NCBI GenBank assembly: GCA_002205965.3
Contig: NADL03000554.1
Location: 1-64,000, forward strand
Length of the DNA: 64,000 nucleotides
Reading direction: 5' to 3'
Source of the DNA: Kappaphycus alvarezii
Lineage: Eukaryota > Rhodophyta > Florideophyceae > Gigartinales > Solieriaceae
Shown: positions 46,204 through 59,600 of the stretch, piece after piece
Layout of the letters: each line of letters opens with the position of its first letter
How positions within the stretch are numbered: the stretch's first letter is position 1
Translations under genes and position numbers: made by a program
Notes under the pieces: generated by a model
The model's database searches: none
What the model was told of the DNA's origin: nothing
What the model saw: the letters and a program-made list of their open reading frames with translations, nothing else

Positions 46204-47349
46204 TAGTGCTTTTACCACATTAACATTAAGTAAAACTACGTTTTAGTACTTGGTCTTCCTTCCTCCCTCTCGAGCACCTCTCGGCATCGATTGGTGATGC
46301 TTCTGACTAGGTTATATCGCAACTCCCGCCCCAGTTGACCCATTCAGAAAGAATGCAACTCTTTAAGTCGGCGTTGGTGTCAAACCGCTTTTCAATAGCA
46401 CACACCTTCCTAAAAAGCACCTCCCATATGTTATCGATAGGATTCAAATCTGGGGAGCGTGCTGACCATGGCATAACCATCATATTTTCGACGAAAACCA
46501 CTCCAAAGTCAAATTAGCTTTGTGTATAGAGACTTTATCTTGTTGGAATTGCCATGTCCCTGGAACATAGGAGGCGCAAAGGGTACAAGATAAGCCTCTA
46601 ACGTATCGCAATACGTAGAAGCGTTTTGACTTCCATTAAGAAATGCGATTTTGGAGAAACCACTGGTGCAAAATGCTCCCTAAATCATCACACTACCACC
46701 TCCATTCCGCCGGTGAGAGAGCAATGTTTCCTCTTGCCAAAGGTCATGCCAGTAGGATTGAAATCCATCGGATCCGTCGAAATTCCACTTCTTTTACGTC
46801 AGAAAATACCACACAATCCCATTGTTGACGATACCAGTTGTGTCTCTCCCAAGCCCAATCCAGACAAGCTTGGGTGTGAGATTTTGTGACGGGTGGGCTC
46901 AGTTGCAACTTCTTATATTACAGATGGGGTGTAGGGGCCAATAGCTGGCGTATAGGGCGATTAAAGACGATTAGAGATAGGTCAGATTTGAGCTTGATAG
47001 AGGTTTCTAGCGATTTTGAAGCCTCGCGAAGTAGACCGCGCTTGTCAGCATCACTGATTTAGCAGTTTTTTTAATATTTTTTCTCACTCCATAGTTCTCT
47101 GTGTCCCTGAGAGACAACGAAATACAAGAAAGAGAACGTTTAACACGCCTCGCGATCTCGGCGACAGGCATTTTGAGCTTATGAAGCTCAAAAACCCCCC
47201 TTTTTCTCTCTCCGTCAAACTGGTCTTTAGACACATGTTGTTATTGTTGGTTGGATGTTTGGGTCAAGTCCCAAACAGACAGGAATCAGTTTCGGTAATT
47301 TAAGGGGTATAATTGGCGGGAACACCCTAATGCTATTATTACTGACAAA

Positions 47350-47547
47350 ATGTCGTAATCAGATTTCCCCTCCTTGGTAGCCTTTTTTAGATATTTTTCA
47401 AAAATAATTGGCGAATGAACACAAGACTTAGCTTCTTTATGTAATGGATAGAAAGAATAGGTCTGGCAAAGCTTCGCTTTAATTGAGATATTGTTTCTCA
47501 ATTTATTGGTGAAAAGAGGGGGTGTCGTAATTGAATTTCTGGCACTG
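47350..47547. repeat. Right terminal inverted repeat of the Tc1/mariner element
   Basis: Reverse complement of the left end with scattered differences. TGTCGTAAT is near the inner end (47351-47359) and near the outer end (about 47523-47531). It ends GGCACTG, then TA. Confidence 0.85.
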
Positions 47548-48989
47548 TAGAGCAGCCCACTTTAATACAAACACTAAAAGTACATATACATGTAATAATA
47601 TGACTAGGATACAAAAAATGGACATTACGTACGCTAAAATAGCAGTAAGCACAAAATGGCTATTTTATTGGACTTTGAGCAGAGTTTATTCAAATTGTAT
47701 CTATCTGTAAAAGGGGCTCACTCCTGATAGGGTCTATATAATCTCTTTTTTCTCTGATCTATAATTGTTTTGGTTCTCAATTTCAAATTAGCAATTGTTG
47801 AACATACAGATCTCAATTTTAATATGTGAGAATACGAATGAGTACATCACACTTTCCAATTTTTATAAATACATTAGCATAATTTTTATAAATAAATTAG
47901 CAGTGTTGTCTGCAACTCATACAAATCCAACATCGGTTGTCATATAAACATCACTAGCTGAACTTTTATCAAGCACAGATGCTCATCAAATTTTATTAAA
48001 ACTTAATGGTAACATCAAATAGAAGTTTAAAGTCTGTAGGAATTAGGAGTTGAACCTAAATTCCATGTAAAGATCCAAGCTCACATTTTATGTTTTAAAA
48101 TTTACCAAAAGCATCCCAAAAAGAGTGAGAATCAGCACAGAAAACTGATCACATTACTCTTCGGCCGTTTTCACTAGAATAATTACGTACCCTCTTTCAA
48201 GTGAGCAATAAAATGTATCCAGGTTGAAAAGCATTGTCATCCATGTTTGCTAATGGAGAGCTAGAGTATAATTGCAACCTTTTATAGATTTTTGTACAAC
48301 TTGTGATAGCCAACCGAAGAACTAAGGGTTTCAGCACTTTTTCCAGAAATTTATTCAACTGTTTGCCTTCTTCCGCTTAGAATTTTTCAGTCACATGCGC
48401 AGCCATGTTTTCTACAAGGCATATTTCAGGCTTTATATTTTTCTAACCCAGCAAATCCATGATGGGGCAAAAGGAGTCCATTGGAAGAATGAATATTTTT
48501 CTTTCATACTGTTCTTGAATCAGTGCGAATCTCTGATGGGTTTTCTCACTATTACATCTGAAGATATAGTATCATAAAACACCCTCTCTATCGATTTAAA
48601 CTTATCAAGACTACTTTAATACAAATCAGTAAAAGCATTGATTCCATATAAAAATGAATCTTTTACGTAGTTTTTTATTATTAAGAGAAAATTGAAGTCT
48701 ATTCGTTACGCAAATAATAAAAAATACCTTAGCTAGTTCTAGAAATATATTTTCTGAGGTATGAACCAAGGATTCGATTTTAGTAGTCAACGGAATCAGA
48801 TAACTCGTAAAATGGTTCCAGAAACTTTAATAATTGATTCTCCGATATTCTAAACTCTTAGTCAGTCGTAAGTATACTGGACGCATCAGATTTTCAGCAG
48901 ACCGTAGATATGCTTTTTATGCATCTTGGTACCAAATCCTGAAGTCAAATATTGCGCCAATTGCAACTGACAAGCGAGTAGAATGCTGG

Positions 48990-49644
48990 CCAATATTCGA
49001 ACTGTCATGTACGAGATAGTTCCATTTCTTACGTCTGTGACCCTATAACGAAAACCGTGTTTGTAAATCTCTTTGTTGGTGATCTTATTTTTGATAGAAA
49101 TATTTAACCAAACGGAGATTGTATTACCATCTTTTGGTAATTCAACTCCAGCTAATATTTTCCAAGGAGCTCTCTCAGAAAATAACTCTATTAATTTCTG
49201 TTTCGGTTCCAGAAACTGAGAAGAATTAGTTCTTGAATCTCGTGGGTAAAAGATTTCATTAAGAATTAGCTAAACGAGTCGACTGGTTTCAGAGTATACC
49301 CCTTTGAGCGATGAATGGAGTGAGTCTACCAGTGTCTCAATTGCATCTTTATGTATCATAAATTATTGTGATATTTTTGGGTCCTTTACATTTAGTTTTG
49401 GACATTTTATGATAGAGTGGATTTTACCTCCAATACCAAGTTCATGTTGATCGGCGTTTTGGAGCTGTGAATTTAGAGTAGTTATAAGTTTGAGTTCTGA
49501 AGTGATAGTCTTCATCTCAGCGCTTGCCGTTTGGAGCGCTTTCTTTTGTTCTATTTGATCTGAAAGCAAGCTATTCATGGCCGTGGACATCGGCAATGCT
49601 CCAAGGGAGAGTAACGATGGAACCAGTCTTTCTGGGTTGATCAA
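48990..49644 (-). other. Protein-like decayed stretch of unknown origin
   Basis: The minus strand has a 93-codon frame (MINPERLVPSLLSLGALPMS, then a heptad-like helix QIEQKKALQTASAEMKTITS). It is followed by further open sequence in related frames (APWKILAGVELPKDGNTISV). No family is recognised. It may be a fossil gene or chance. Confidence 0.2.
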
Positions 49645-50449
49645 CGGCGAGACCTAGAGGAAGTTAAATTTCAACTTCACGCTCTGAATAGCAAATTTGG
49701 TGGTACATATGTAGTAACGGAGCATGGTAAACTTTAATAGAACCAATAGATATATGAATTTCAACTACAGACAGGCTGAGTTTAATCTCACTCGATTCTA
49801 CCAAATACTTCCACGCTTTTGAAACGAGATAGCTGCCTTAGTTAACTTTCAATCTGGCAGGAAATAGTATTAAATTGTATCCCAGCACTCAAGAACTGTG
49901 TTCCAAATAGACTCCGTGCTTTGCTTTCAAGAATACAGCACTACTGAAGAGGAATTGTATATCGGAGATATAAATTACAGGATTTTTGTGAAGAAACATG
50001 ATATCGAGAGCTAACTCTCACTTAAATATGGTTACTCTGGGCTTCTTAGCCTGAAAAGATCAGTTTTCGGTTCAAAGGGCTTACATATGAGGCTTTTTTT
50101 GTATATTTACGTAATTTACTCTCGATTTTTGCGTCCTTTGGTCTAGCTTTTCTAATAATGTTGTATTACTTTGGGACAGACAAGAGTGGAAAATATGTAA
50201 AAGAGGCGATTTAAATAATTCTTTGTGAAATCTTCGTCAATGAAATCTACACGACTTCAAGATGATCAAGTTTACGTGGGATTTGCATAGTCCATACATG
50301 TATATTGGAGTGAAGTAGGTTTTCAACGTTGTCAGAAAACAATATCAACCTGTCTAAAGCTTCTTAGATCAATCAGAATTGCAAATTTCTTATCAAATTA
50401 TCAATTTAGAGGGATAAAAGCAATATCAGGTATTGTTGATATATATACA

Positions 50450-51010
50450 GTGCTGGTAAAAATCGGCACAAGAGAGCACGTTTTTCAACAGGTAGTGCAG
50501 TACGAATCAAAATCTGGACAATGCTGGGAAAGGATCTATCACTAAACTTGTGAGCTGTTGTCAATTTTTACGTTTCATTGTAATCCTAGCTGGTTCCCAA
50601 TGTGAATTTGCTTATAATTTTACCAATCATTGATTTCTGTGCACCAGCGTTGGGAATCATTCCGTGTAATTTCTCGAAAGAAATGATTTGACTTTTTGCT
50701 ACTGTTGGCAGTTAAAATATCATGGATCTTTACTTTTTTATTCTCCATTTTCGTTTGATTCCGATGAAAAGTGACGAGTGTCTCTTTATAGACGAGAGTA
50801 TTTTCGCTTTTCTTTAATTTTTACGTTTGGTAAGGAGCACTTCAGTTTGTTTGAGAATCCCCAGCTAAAATAGTTTTCATCCAAAAACGGTTGGTACTCG
50901 ACTTTAATTTGTGGGGATAAATATTCATGAATATAGGTTCAGTCATCTTCATCTATTTATTAATTTTCAGGATCCTTAATATCGTGATCAGTGCTGATGT
51001 CTCCGAAGAA
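50450..51010 (+). mobile_element. Possible mariner/Tc1 remnant, one end visible
   Basis: TATACAGTGCTGGTAAAAAT starts here, like Tc1/mariner ends (TA then CAGTGCTGG). About 330 bp on, the plus strand reads ECLFIDESIFAF, resembling the first catalytic motif (F-DES-F). I found no matching right end, and the rest is unreadable. Confidence 0.25.
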
Positions 51011-54000
51011 ACCCTGAGCGGATAGTATTTTTCACCAACCGATCGATCATCATGATTCAGTTCCCGACAAGTTTCAAAAAATACACGCTTTCTGGCTTTG
51101 GAGGCATCTTTACAGGAGATTTTCGGATAGAGTTGAATCTTTCTATAAACATTCGCAACTATTGCCTCGCAATATTGAGATAAAATGGGGTCATTTTTTC
51201 AATAACACCAACAAACTCTGTCATTAAGAACTTTATCTCAGCAATTTGGCTACGGGGTGCAGGGTTTGCATCTGAGATCAGTTTCATAAATAGGCCGCTC
51301 TGATACCTCATTCATCCAACGTTTGCTCGAATTGAGCGACGATCCAGTTGATGACGCAAGAGATTTGAAAAATTATCACATTTGGTTCAATGCTTTGCTG
51401 AGTTCACCATTACGGAGAATATTTGATGAAAAGGTCTTTGAAAGAACAATGAATTCGTGCAAGACCTTTGGAAAGTTTCATTACGCGAGAAATATAATCA
51501 ACATGCGAATATTAGATGGATTCCTCGCAATCTTTTCAGAAAAAAAGCAAGAAAGTAGGGAATAACTCAAGCAACGGAGCTCTTAATTCATCACCTTTGA
51601 AGGAACTATCACCTTTGATTCAGTCATATAGACACTATTGAAACTCGATGGTCTCTCTAATAACTTGATTTTATGCCACATTAAATATACCCTTTTGGAA
51701 GTCTAAATTAAAGGTGATTTATTTCTTCGAAAAACATACACGTTGTGTTTTTTGCTTGGTATTTGTTAACGTATTTCTTTTCTATGTGGGTGATCTAATG
51801 AATTTTTCCTTTTTGTCACGATTTCCCACTGTAACTGATCTTCCCTTCTTTGTTTTTTTATTTTATCTTTATTATTTATTCATTTTCAAGGAATAATCAT
51901 GATTAATTTAGTAACCCAAACTTCAGTTTATCCAGAACGAGATCGAATCTCCAGATTTCATTCAAATAAATCTAATTGGAAAGTACCTTACACCTTACAG
52001 TGATTATTTGCAGCCGTGCGGCGCAATAAATGTGAGTGGCTCTCGAAGCTGCGCTAACAATCCTGACGGTCAACGGATTTTTTCTTATTCTGCAATCAGT
52101 ACTTGTAACCAACGCTCTTTAAATGTTCAGATAAAGTTTTAATCCTGTTGCAGGTGGCCTTACACAGCTTAAAAGTCCTCTTGTTACAGTCACAAGAGTA
52201 GAATTACCCTTGGTAACCCCAGCGCGATCAGCCAATCGGCGGTCAGTTTACAATTTAGATGTGGCGAAGCCCTACAAATTGGCCTGTACACACTGTAAGA
52301 CATGAAATGATCTTTGAAAACAATTACTGATATTGGGCGACGGGGTACTTGTGAAAGAGCTGAAACCTAGCATTCACCTACACATGCATTTACACGTGTA
52401 GCGCATGAGGCTAAAACCGAACCTGGAGGGACACATGTATTTCTTTGAATAGACGAGAATAGAGGGCTCTGATTGGCCTTTGACGTTGGTTACAGTACGG
52501 ATGGAGGGTCCTGATTTGTTGGCGAAACTTGGAACTTTGGCGAAAATGGAGTAAGCAAGGTATTTGCAGTGCTTATAGCCGAGTTGAGGTTACACTGGCA
52601 GCCCTTGACAGCTTACAAAACGTTGATCGTGACTACGATTTTTTCTGTATTTCTTCAGACTAGTTGGATTAGGTGCCATTAAGATTGAGTCGTCGCCCTT
52701 ATTGGCCACTGGAGAGTGTTAAAAGGGAGAAAAAAATAACGAAAATTCCAGTATTTTACCGATTTTCCTGAGGCCTGAAAAAGGGAGGTTTTACGCCAAA
52801 TAGGTACATTTTCGCTATTCAATAGCAAATAGACTTACCTTTGAAATTCCCCGAGAACCGCACATAGGGAATAACGCCAAAAATATAGAATAAAAATTAG
52901 ATTAGTGGAGCTAGCGGCGAGCCTTGAAAAACTGTAGACGTTTTTCTAGAGGAGAAGTTCAGTATGTTGAAATAAGATTGTTAATGGTATTTTAATTCGA
53001 TATCGAAGCCAGCGAGGCAAGTAATTGCGTAGTTATATCTATATTAGACCTACTTCTTTACTAACTATGGTCTGTAGCGGATATTATCAATAAAATACTG
53101 TAAAAAAGCACCAGAAGTATGTCTTACTCTGTCTAAATAGATGATAATTTTAGAGGAAATATTGAATACTTAGACTTAAACTGTTGTAAGGTCAAAGTGG
53201 ATATCTTATGGGACTTCAATTATAAAAATTTTAAAATTTGCGTACCTATCTGAAGGTACTCATTCCTGATAGGGTTTACACTAATGCCTTGTTCTGTGTG
53301 GTAAGTAGATCGGAGTTTGGTTCCTCAAGTAAGTTAGAAGATCCACACAGTGAAACTTTTCAATATGCTTTGCACAGTATTTGGAGATCTGACTCTAGAT
53401 GTGACTGTACGCCAGATGAATCGTAGAGAATGTTAATTTTCTCAAACCAAAATATTATCAAAAACTTGAAATCCTAAGTAAATCAAAAAGATGGCATTCT
53501 TCGGATCTCGTCTTCAGCGCCGCTGATAAATACCGTACAGTACTACTAAACGCCACTCAACTGCATAGTAGACTGTTTCAGTAGTAAGAGAGGGCACGGA
53601 GGGTTCGTTTAGTGGAACAAAAAGCTGGCTGATACCTAGTCAACTTGTATGGTGGTAGTGAGTATGTACATGGATCAGCAGTAAGGTTCAATAATGCTCG
53701 TTATGAGAGGGACCTTATATATAGATTTTCTCCAGACACTGTGAGACAATATGACTGCTACAACTAGATGGATGGAATTAAAGCCATGGGACTCCAAAAA
53801 CGCTGCCCTTATTTTAGTACACCAAACGAATTATATTGTCCTTCACGTGCAGCTTTTTCAATTGCTGAGGAGTGGCAAACACTATTAGCTCTTCACTGGG
53901 CGAGATTTGTCCAGAAAAGGTTGTCTGCTGGAAGGAGCTAGGCGAATTTTAATACCAAATCTTGTTGGTTCGAGAGAATCTCCTTTATTTGGTACATATG

Positions 54001-56597
54001 TTGCTACGCAAAAAATTCTTTATCTCCTTAATCTTTTGCTGAACCTCATCTACTGTACCATTGAACCTTGGCAATGAAAACCACATTACAGCATCCAAGA
54101 CTTACAAGCTTGCGGTGAGACCTCTGTGTCTACTGAAAAATCTTTGCACGTCGCCAATCGGCGGTGAGCGTTTATTGTCGTCTACAGTAGCCGGCTGTAT
54201 CATTTTCAAACCCCGAGTCGTCTATGGGCAGGCGGCAAGCGCACGGATGAGGTTAGTATGAGCACAGAGATGGTCATGGATTTGTCTTTATAGGGTCTAT
54301 ACTTCACTTTACTGCTGATTTCGTGTATAGGTACGCAGTAGTAGTTTACAGTCCCGTTTCCTAAGACCAATCAAGCTCGAACCTAGCTAAACAATAAAAC
54401 CCCCATTGATCTCCTTTACTAAATGACCTTACTAATATAAAATAAATTGTGCCCGCGGGAAAAGCATCAAAAAGGACCCATTTTGGGTACTGTATTTGAA
54501 TTTGCATGATTCTTTAATTATTTTAGAGTGGAAAATTTATGAAACGATGAATTCGCATAGGTTTTAACTATATGAGCTTGGCAAATTTATGCCACAACTT
54601 TTTATTTCGTGAAGAACTGGCAATACTTGAATAGAGTAGAAGCTAAGGTGCACAAAGATATCAAGCTCAATTGTGTGATACTATGTAAGTGACAATTAAA
54701 CTAAACATCGGTGGCCTGGAGCTTCAGGGGACACGTAGATATTTTCATTGACAATATCTTTCCTCTAGTCAATCTCGTCCACAAAATTCACTTGAACGCA
54801 TTTTATGATATTTGGTATGTTTGTTTGAAAGTTTAGGGTTAGAAAAAAAGTCTACATAAGTTGAGTAAACTGCTAACTCTAGGAGAGGACAAGCAGGTTA
54901 GGAGAGAACTTCAAGTGCAGACCCAAGTAGTCCAGAAGTTGAAAGTCGACTTCTGCCCTAAGAAGAATTTATTTTACGTTAATACATGGGCACATATGGT
55001 AGACTCTGTATCATCTAAATTAAATTGTAGCCCCTTGATCCCCTTCTTTATTCTTCTCTTCTCGTTCCCACGACTGTACTTGGGAAGCGATCTTGTCGCT
55101 TGAAACAATTTAGTCATGGATAAATGGCTCTGATAATATCTTACTCTGACAATTTAGACCTTTTACCTACTTTCACAATTTTACTACCGCAAAATTTTTT
55201 CCATAGCCATATTCATTGTACAATTGATGGACATCAAGAATTATCCTCTGCATAACGTACCAGGAAATATTCTCAATACAAATGAACAGACAAGTCACGA
55301 AAGCAAGCACACGAAGGGAATATAAAATAATTGGTTGAGGTGGCAGGAAGTCACGTCAATCGAAACCATGGGCTCAGATTAAAATGAATTGCTTCCTAAT
55401 TCAAGATGGTATTGACAACAGAGGCATGAGAATACCATAAGTCTTGCAAAATTAAAACAAGTAAAACTCTTACCAAGTTTTTGATGAATTGTTTGGGATT
55501 AAAAGAGCTCCCTTCTTGAAGTTTCGCATCTAATGCCCCAATACGGCCCAAGATTGCGCATAATCTTCTTCACGCGAAAAATGCATGATGAACAGACGTC
55601 TGCAGTGCATATTCCTGTACATTTCCAGTTTTCGAGATCATGTTTCCTACAGGGAATCCTGATAGTTTGAGCAAGACCATGTTATCGGATCGTTTCCGGC
55701 GATTTTTCATCCCCCAGACCAGCAGCAATAAACAATAACATGTTTTGACAAATTAAGGGTGTCGATAGTTGTGTCATTCTTCTCAGTATCACTTTCGAAC
55801 TTACTCAAAGTAATGATCCACCTTTTCAGTTCCTTTAAAAGAGTTTCTAGCCTACAATTTGATTATTCACCACGAAACACGTGGGGAATATTATGTCGAT
55901 AGAACCCATCATCTCTGCCACTTTATGTTGTTTTTATAGTGAATAAACCTACTTTCCAAAAGTTTAGCTACCCCAAATTTCGCCTCGCGTCATGGGAATC
56001 ACCTAAAAGCAGAACGCAAAGCCATCCAAAATTCTCCCGGTTCTCAGCCTTCCAAAAGCGAATAGCGAACGTACCACTATTTTACTTCTGGAGGCAGACG
56101 TTATCAATCATTTTAAAACAAGGATAAATCTCTAGTATTGTTATTATAACTACAAGTATATATATGAACGTTAAAAACACATTTTAATATGCTGGTGTGT
56201 TCCTGTAGAAGCTTAATGTCTAGTTTTTATACTTCTATGCAGCGTTGGCTTCCACAGTCGGTCCTTGATTTTTCACTTGAAAAGAGAGAAACATACTTAT
56301 TTCTTCCTACAATAATAGCGAAATTATAGACGTTGCACAGTTTGGGTTAACATTCATTTCAAGAAAACGGCCTTTATTGCTTCCTTTCGGAAGCTTCCCC
56401 CTGGCATTACAAGCATGGTCCTTTATAGAATGACACGAAGTCAGACAAAGGGCCGTCATCACTGTTTACAACTACCACATGCAAGACCATTGTTAATGTT
56501 TTCAGTTCTCTGAATACATCGTGAACGCCTCTTACACGTTTTCAGAGCAAAAGCTGAGTTTTGTGGGTTAACACGCAATTATTTACTGAAAAATAGA

Positions 56598-56652
56598 AGT
56601 TGACTGGGTATAAGTCAGCTTATCTGTTACAGTAAACGAACCCCCCGTTACT
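56598..56652 (+). repeat. Dispersed repeat end shared with 17.79 kb
   Basis: TTGACTGGGTATAAGTCAGC then TATCTGTTACAGTAAACGAA and C-rich DNA. Its partner at 17.79-17.84 kb is alike over about 50 bases. Both end in the CAGTAAA-AACCCCC style of the LINE tails. Confidence 0.5.
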
Positions 56653-59600
56653 TCATTTTACTGAATCTACTGAATCTTGGAGCATCCTTGGGGAGAACTC
56701 ATATTATTATCACTTATATATAGCGTAGTACATGGAAAAATGAGTACTTGAGGCCCACAAACATCTCTATACCAATATTCAAAATAAGCATAAAATTTAA
56801 GGCAAGTAGCAAAGGACAAGAAACTATAAATCGATGTAAAATGGCAAGATGCATTAGTTTATGGAATCGCATGTATCTGTGCCGTTCAATTTTAACTATA
56901 TATTTATTCCGAATACTCTTTATGAAATTAGGTATTTTTTGTTGTCAATTTGCCCTTCAACAGAGACTGTTTGTCGTCTAACCGTTAATTCTTGTATTTG
57001 ACTTTATAGCGACAGTTTATTATGCACTACGCTATTCTATCTACGCTGTTTGCTTCATCCTCTGGTACCGAGGTACGAAGGGAGCAGGAGATTAGTTTCT
57101 ACCATTGATATTTAGAAACTTTTTAACCTGGAATAGTCAAAACCTTAAATATGGCGGATGTTATATGTTAATTAACCTTTTTGCATAGTATTGAGAACCT
57201 TTAAAAGTAAGCTGTAAGGCCGAAGCTGTCTTAACGTGGGTCGAGTTCTTCAAAGTTGAGATCTACTGACTATGTTCCGACGAGGTGGAAATATTTCTCG
57301 GAGGGGAAAAAGATTCGGAGTACGTAGTTGGTTCCGTGGGATTTAATGGAGCAAAGCGTTTGGTCAAAAGAACTGATAAATCAGATTTCCGAAAGAAAAA
57401 AAATATCTCAGGTAACTTTTGACACCTCCACTCGCCGTAATATCCTAGGACACAGCCATATGCATCTTTTAAATATTAAGGAGCATAAAATAATACCCCC
57501 TTTCGTACATCTTGACGGTGAGAAGATCTGCAAAAATACTGTTTAAAAAACCGAAAAAGCAGTTAGATAGGCAGAAGGGATTCTGCTGAAGGTAAAAATG
57601 TGGCAGCGGAAACTTGTTAAAAAAAGATAGCGGCTAGGACTCAATGAAATGTAGCCATTCTTATACTTAGTGCTGTAGCCTCACTGTAGCTATAATCTAA
57701 CTCATCAATATCTAAAGGAGTACCCTGGTAAGATTAGTACAGAACCATTACCAAAATACAAGAAACAATTACATCGGTCTCCGACGAGTTCCATGATAGA
57801 GAAAAAAAGATCATCCAATATGAAATGCTCTGCACAAAAACTAACTCTACCAGCTACGTAAAAGAATAGAGGGGCATAAGAATATTTAAATTTTAAGTAA
57901 TGCGGAATCGGAAATTATAGTGCTGAAGCCTCTATTAAACAGTAGTGGGACAGGGAATTGTTTCAGTTCTACGGGAACCTCGAGCTGTCTTAATAAAATA
58001 AAATAAAGGAAACGTACTAATTAAATCAGAACCCATAAGGATACTAAACTTTCAGTACCGAGGGACACAAACCAGTGTGTGGTACAGTCCTCGAGTCAAG
58101 CTGATTCACCAGTGAACGATCCGTCACCTATTGTACATATTGTTTCTGAATTATGAGGAAAGCTCCAATGTTATGAAAACCAACAACATATTTGGTCTTG
58201 CAATAATGATTATTGCCAGACTTTCTGCAGGAAAATCTAAAGAAAAGATTGCCGAAATCTAGAAACAAGTGTCTAAAAATATTAAAGGTAGGAAAGGTGC
58301 AGCGATAGTTACAAATTGCGGCCGAAACGGTAAATTTCTGTTTGATGTTTTCGAAACATGAAATCTGTAGCTACTAGGGGAAGCTGTCATTGTTTAAATA
58401 AAATAAAAAAAGACAGAAAAAAAGAGTACAAAACAAGAATTCCAAGTTAAGGAGCAAAATAGCCACGGGGTTTCTGGAAAATCTGGCTCCTTAATTACTT
58501 TATTGAAACGAGAACTTATCGGATAGATAGAAACTTAATTCTGCTCGCCCAAAGCAGGAAATAAATACCGAAATTCAGAAAATACAGAACAGAAAAAGGA
58601 CATTTTCTGGTTGGAAAAGAATGAACAATTGCAGGAGCAGAGTGTCCGAACCATGAAAGTAAAAGCTCTTCCTGGTGACATGAATGACTATTTATCAGCA
58701 CATTCAACAGTGCAGTGGGTGTAATACTTCATATTTCAATTTAATTGCCTCTTTTATTTGATTTAAACTTAGAAAGAACAAAAACTATCAGGAACGGTAC
58801 GATTCTTGCTGATTGATCATGTCATGATTTGATATTTCTCATTTCGGAGTTTAATAGAGAGTTTGCTGTTCAGGACAAGAAAATATTAATAAAGGATTTG
58901 AAATGATTAAGTCTCCTGAGGACTAGAAAAATGAGGAAGATATTAGGCGATAAGGAGGCAACAGTATGGAAGGTATTTCAACATGAAATCTCAAGCAGTA
59001 GCAGAATTAGTAGAATTTAGAGATTCTATAGTGATTTCAGCCATACTTGAGGCTTTTATCAATCTTTAAAAAAACCATTGAATAAACAAGGGAAAGATAT
59101 CAATTCAGTTCGATGTTTACAAATAAATTACAACCTACAACTAATGAAAGGTGAATGACACATATTGGTATGTATTTATGCCATGTAATGGTTGATTGTC
59201 TCGCAAAAGCAGTTATCAGCCTTTAATTTCCGTAAAAAATGTTTCATGCTATATTCGGGTATGATAGATATTACTGTTATCACTTCATTTGTTCTAAGAA
59301 GCAAGATATTGATGGAGTATGACAAAAACTGACTATACCCCACGCTTCTGAGAGAGCCAAAAACTTCTCTAGAAAAAGTACGATTAGGTGAAGACTTTTG
59401 TCACTGAAGGACGGCAGATATCATTTTTAGTAATGTGCGTTGATCTATTTGTCTATTTTAGCGTTCGCTTCCACATATTAGAGATTTGGGATAAATTATA
59501 TGAGCTTTTTTGTGGTCTCATTATACATGAAACATGTTGAAAATGTTGCAGATTCACAGAACATATTAAGGAAACTGACTCACCTATACATAGACTTTTA

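Larger units (their letters stand above)
46008..47547 (-). mobile_element. Tc1/mariner DNA transposon, complete ends, dead transposase
   Basis: A 1,540-bp element bounded by TA at 46006-46007 and 47548-47549, the Tc1/mariner target duplication. The minus-strand transposase starts MSKDQFDGERKRGVFELHKL with a helix-turn-helix (VAEIARRVKRSLSCIS, about 47.15 kb) and an ENYGVRKN linker. It then has DCVVFSD (first Asp, about 46.8 kb), GGGSVM, WQFQQDKVSIH (second Asp, about 46.53 kb) and SARSPDLNPIDNIWEVL (about 46.43 kb). Spacing fits DD34D/E, with Asp where Tc1 usually has Glu. At least two frame changes and two stops disable it. The ends are long inverted repeats. Confidence 0.92.

Noticed and set aside
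51323-51565. 80-codon plus-strand frame (MLELSDDPVDDARDLKNYHI)
   Set aside because: Protein-like at first sight but isolated, without a motif or leader, and opposite to an equally open minus-strand stretch; cannot be told from chance.
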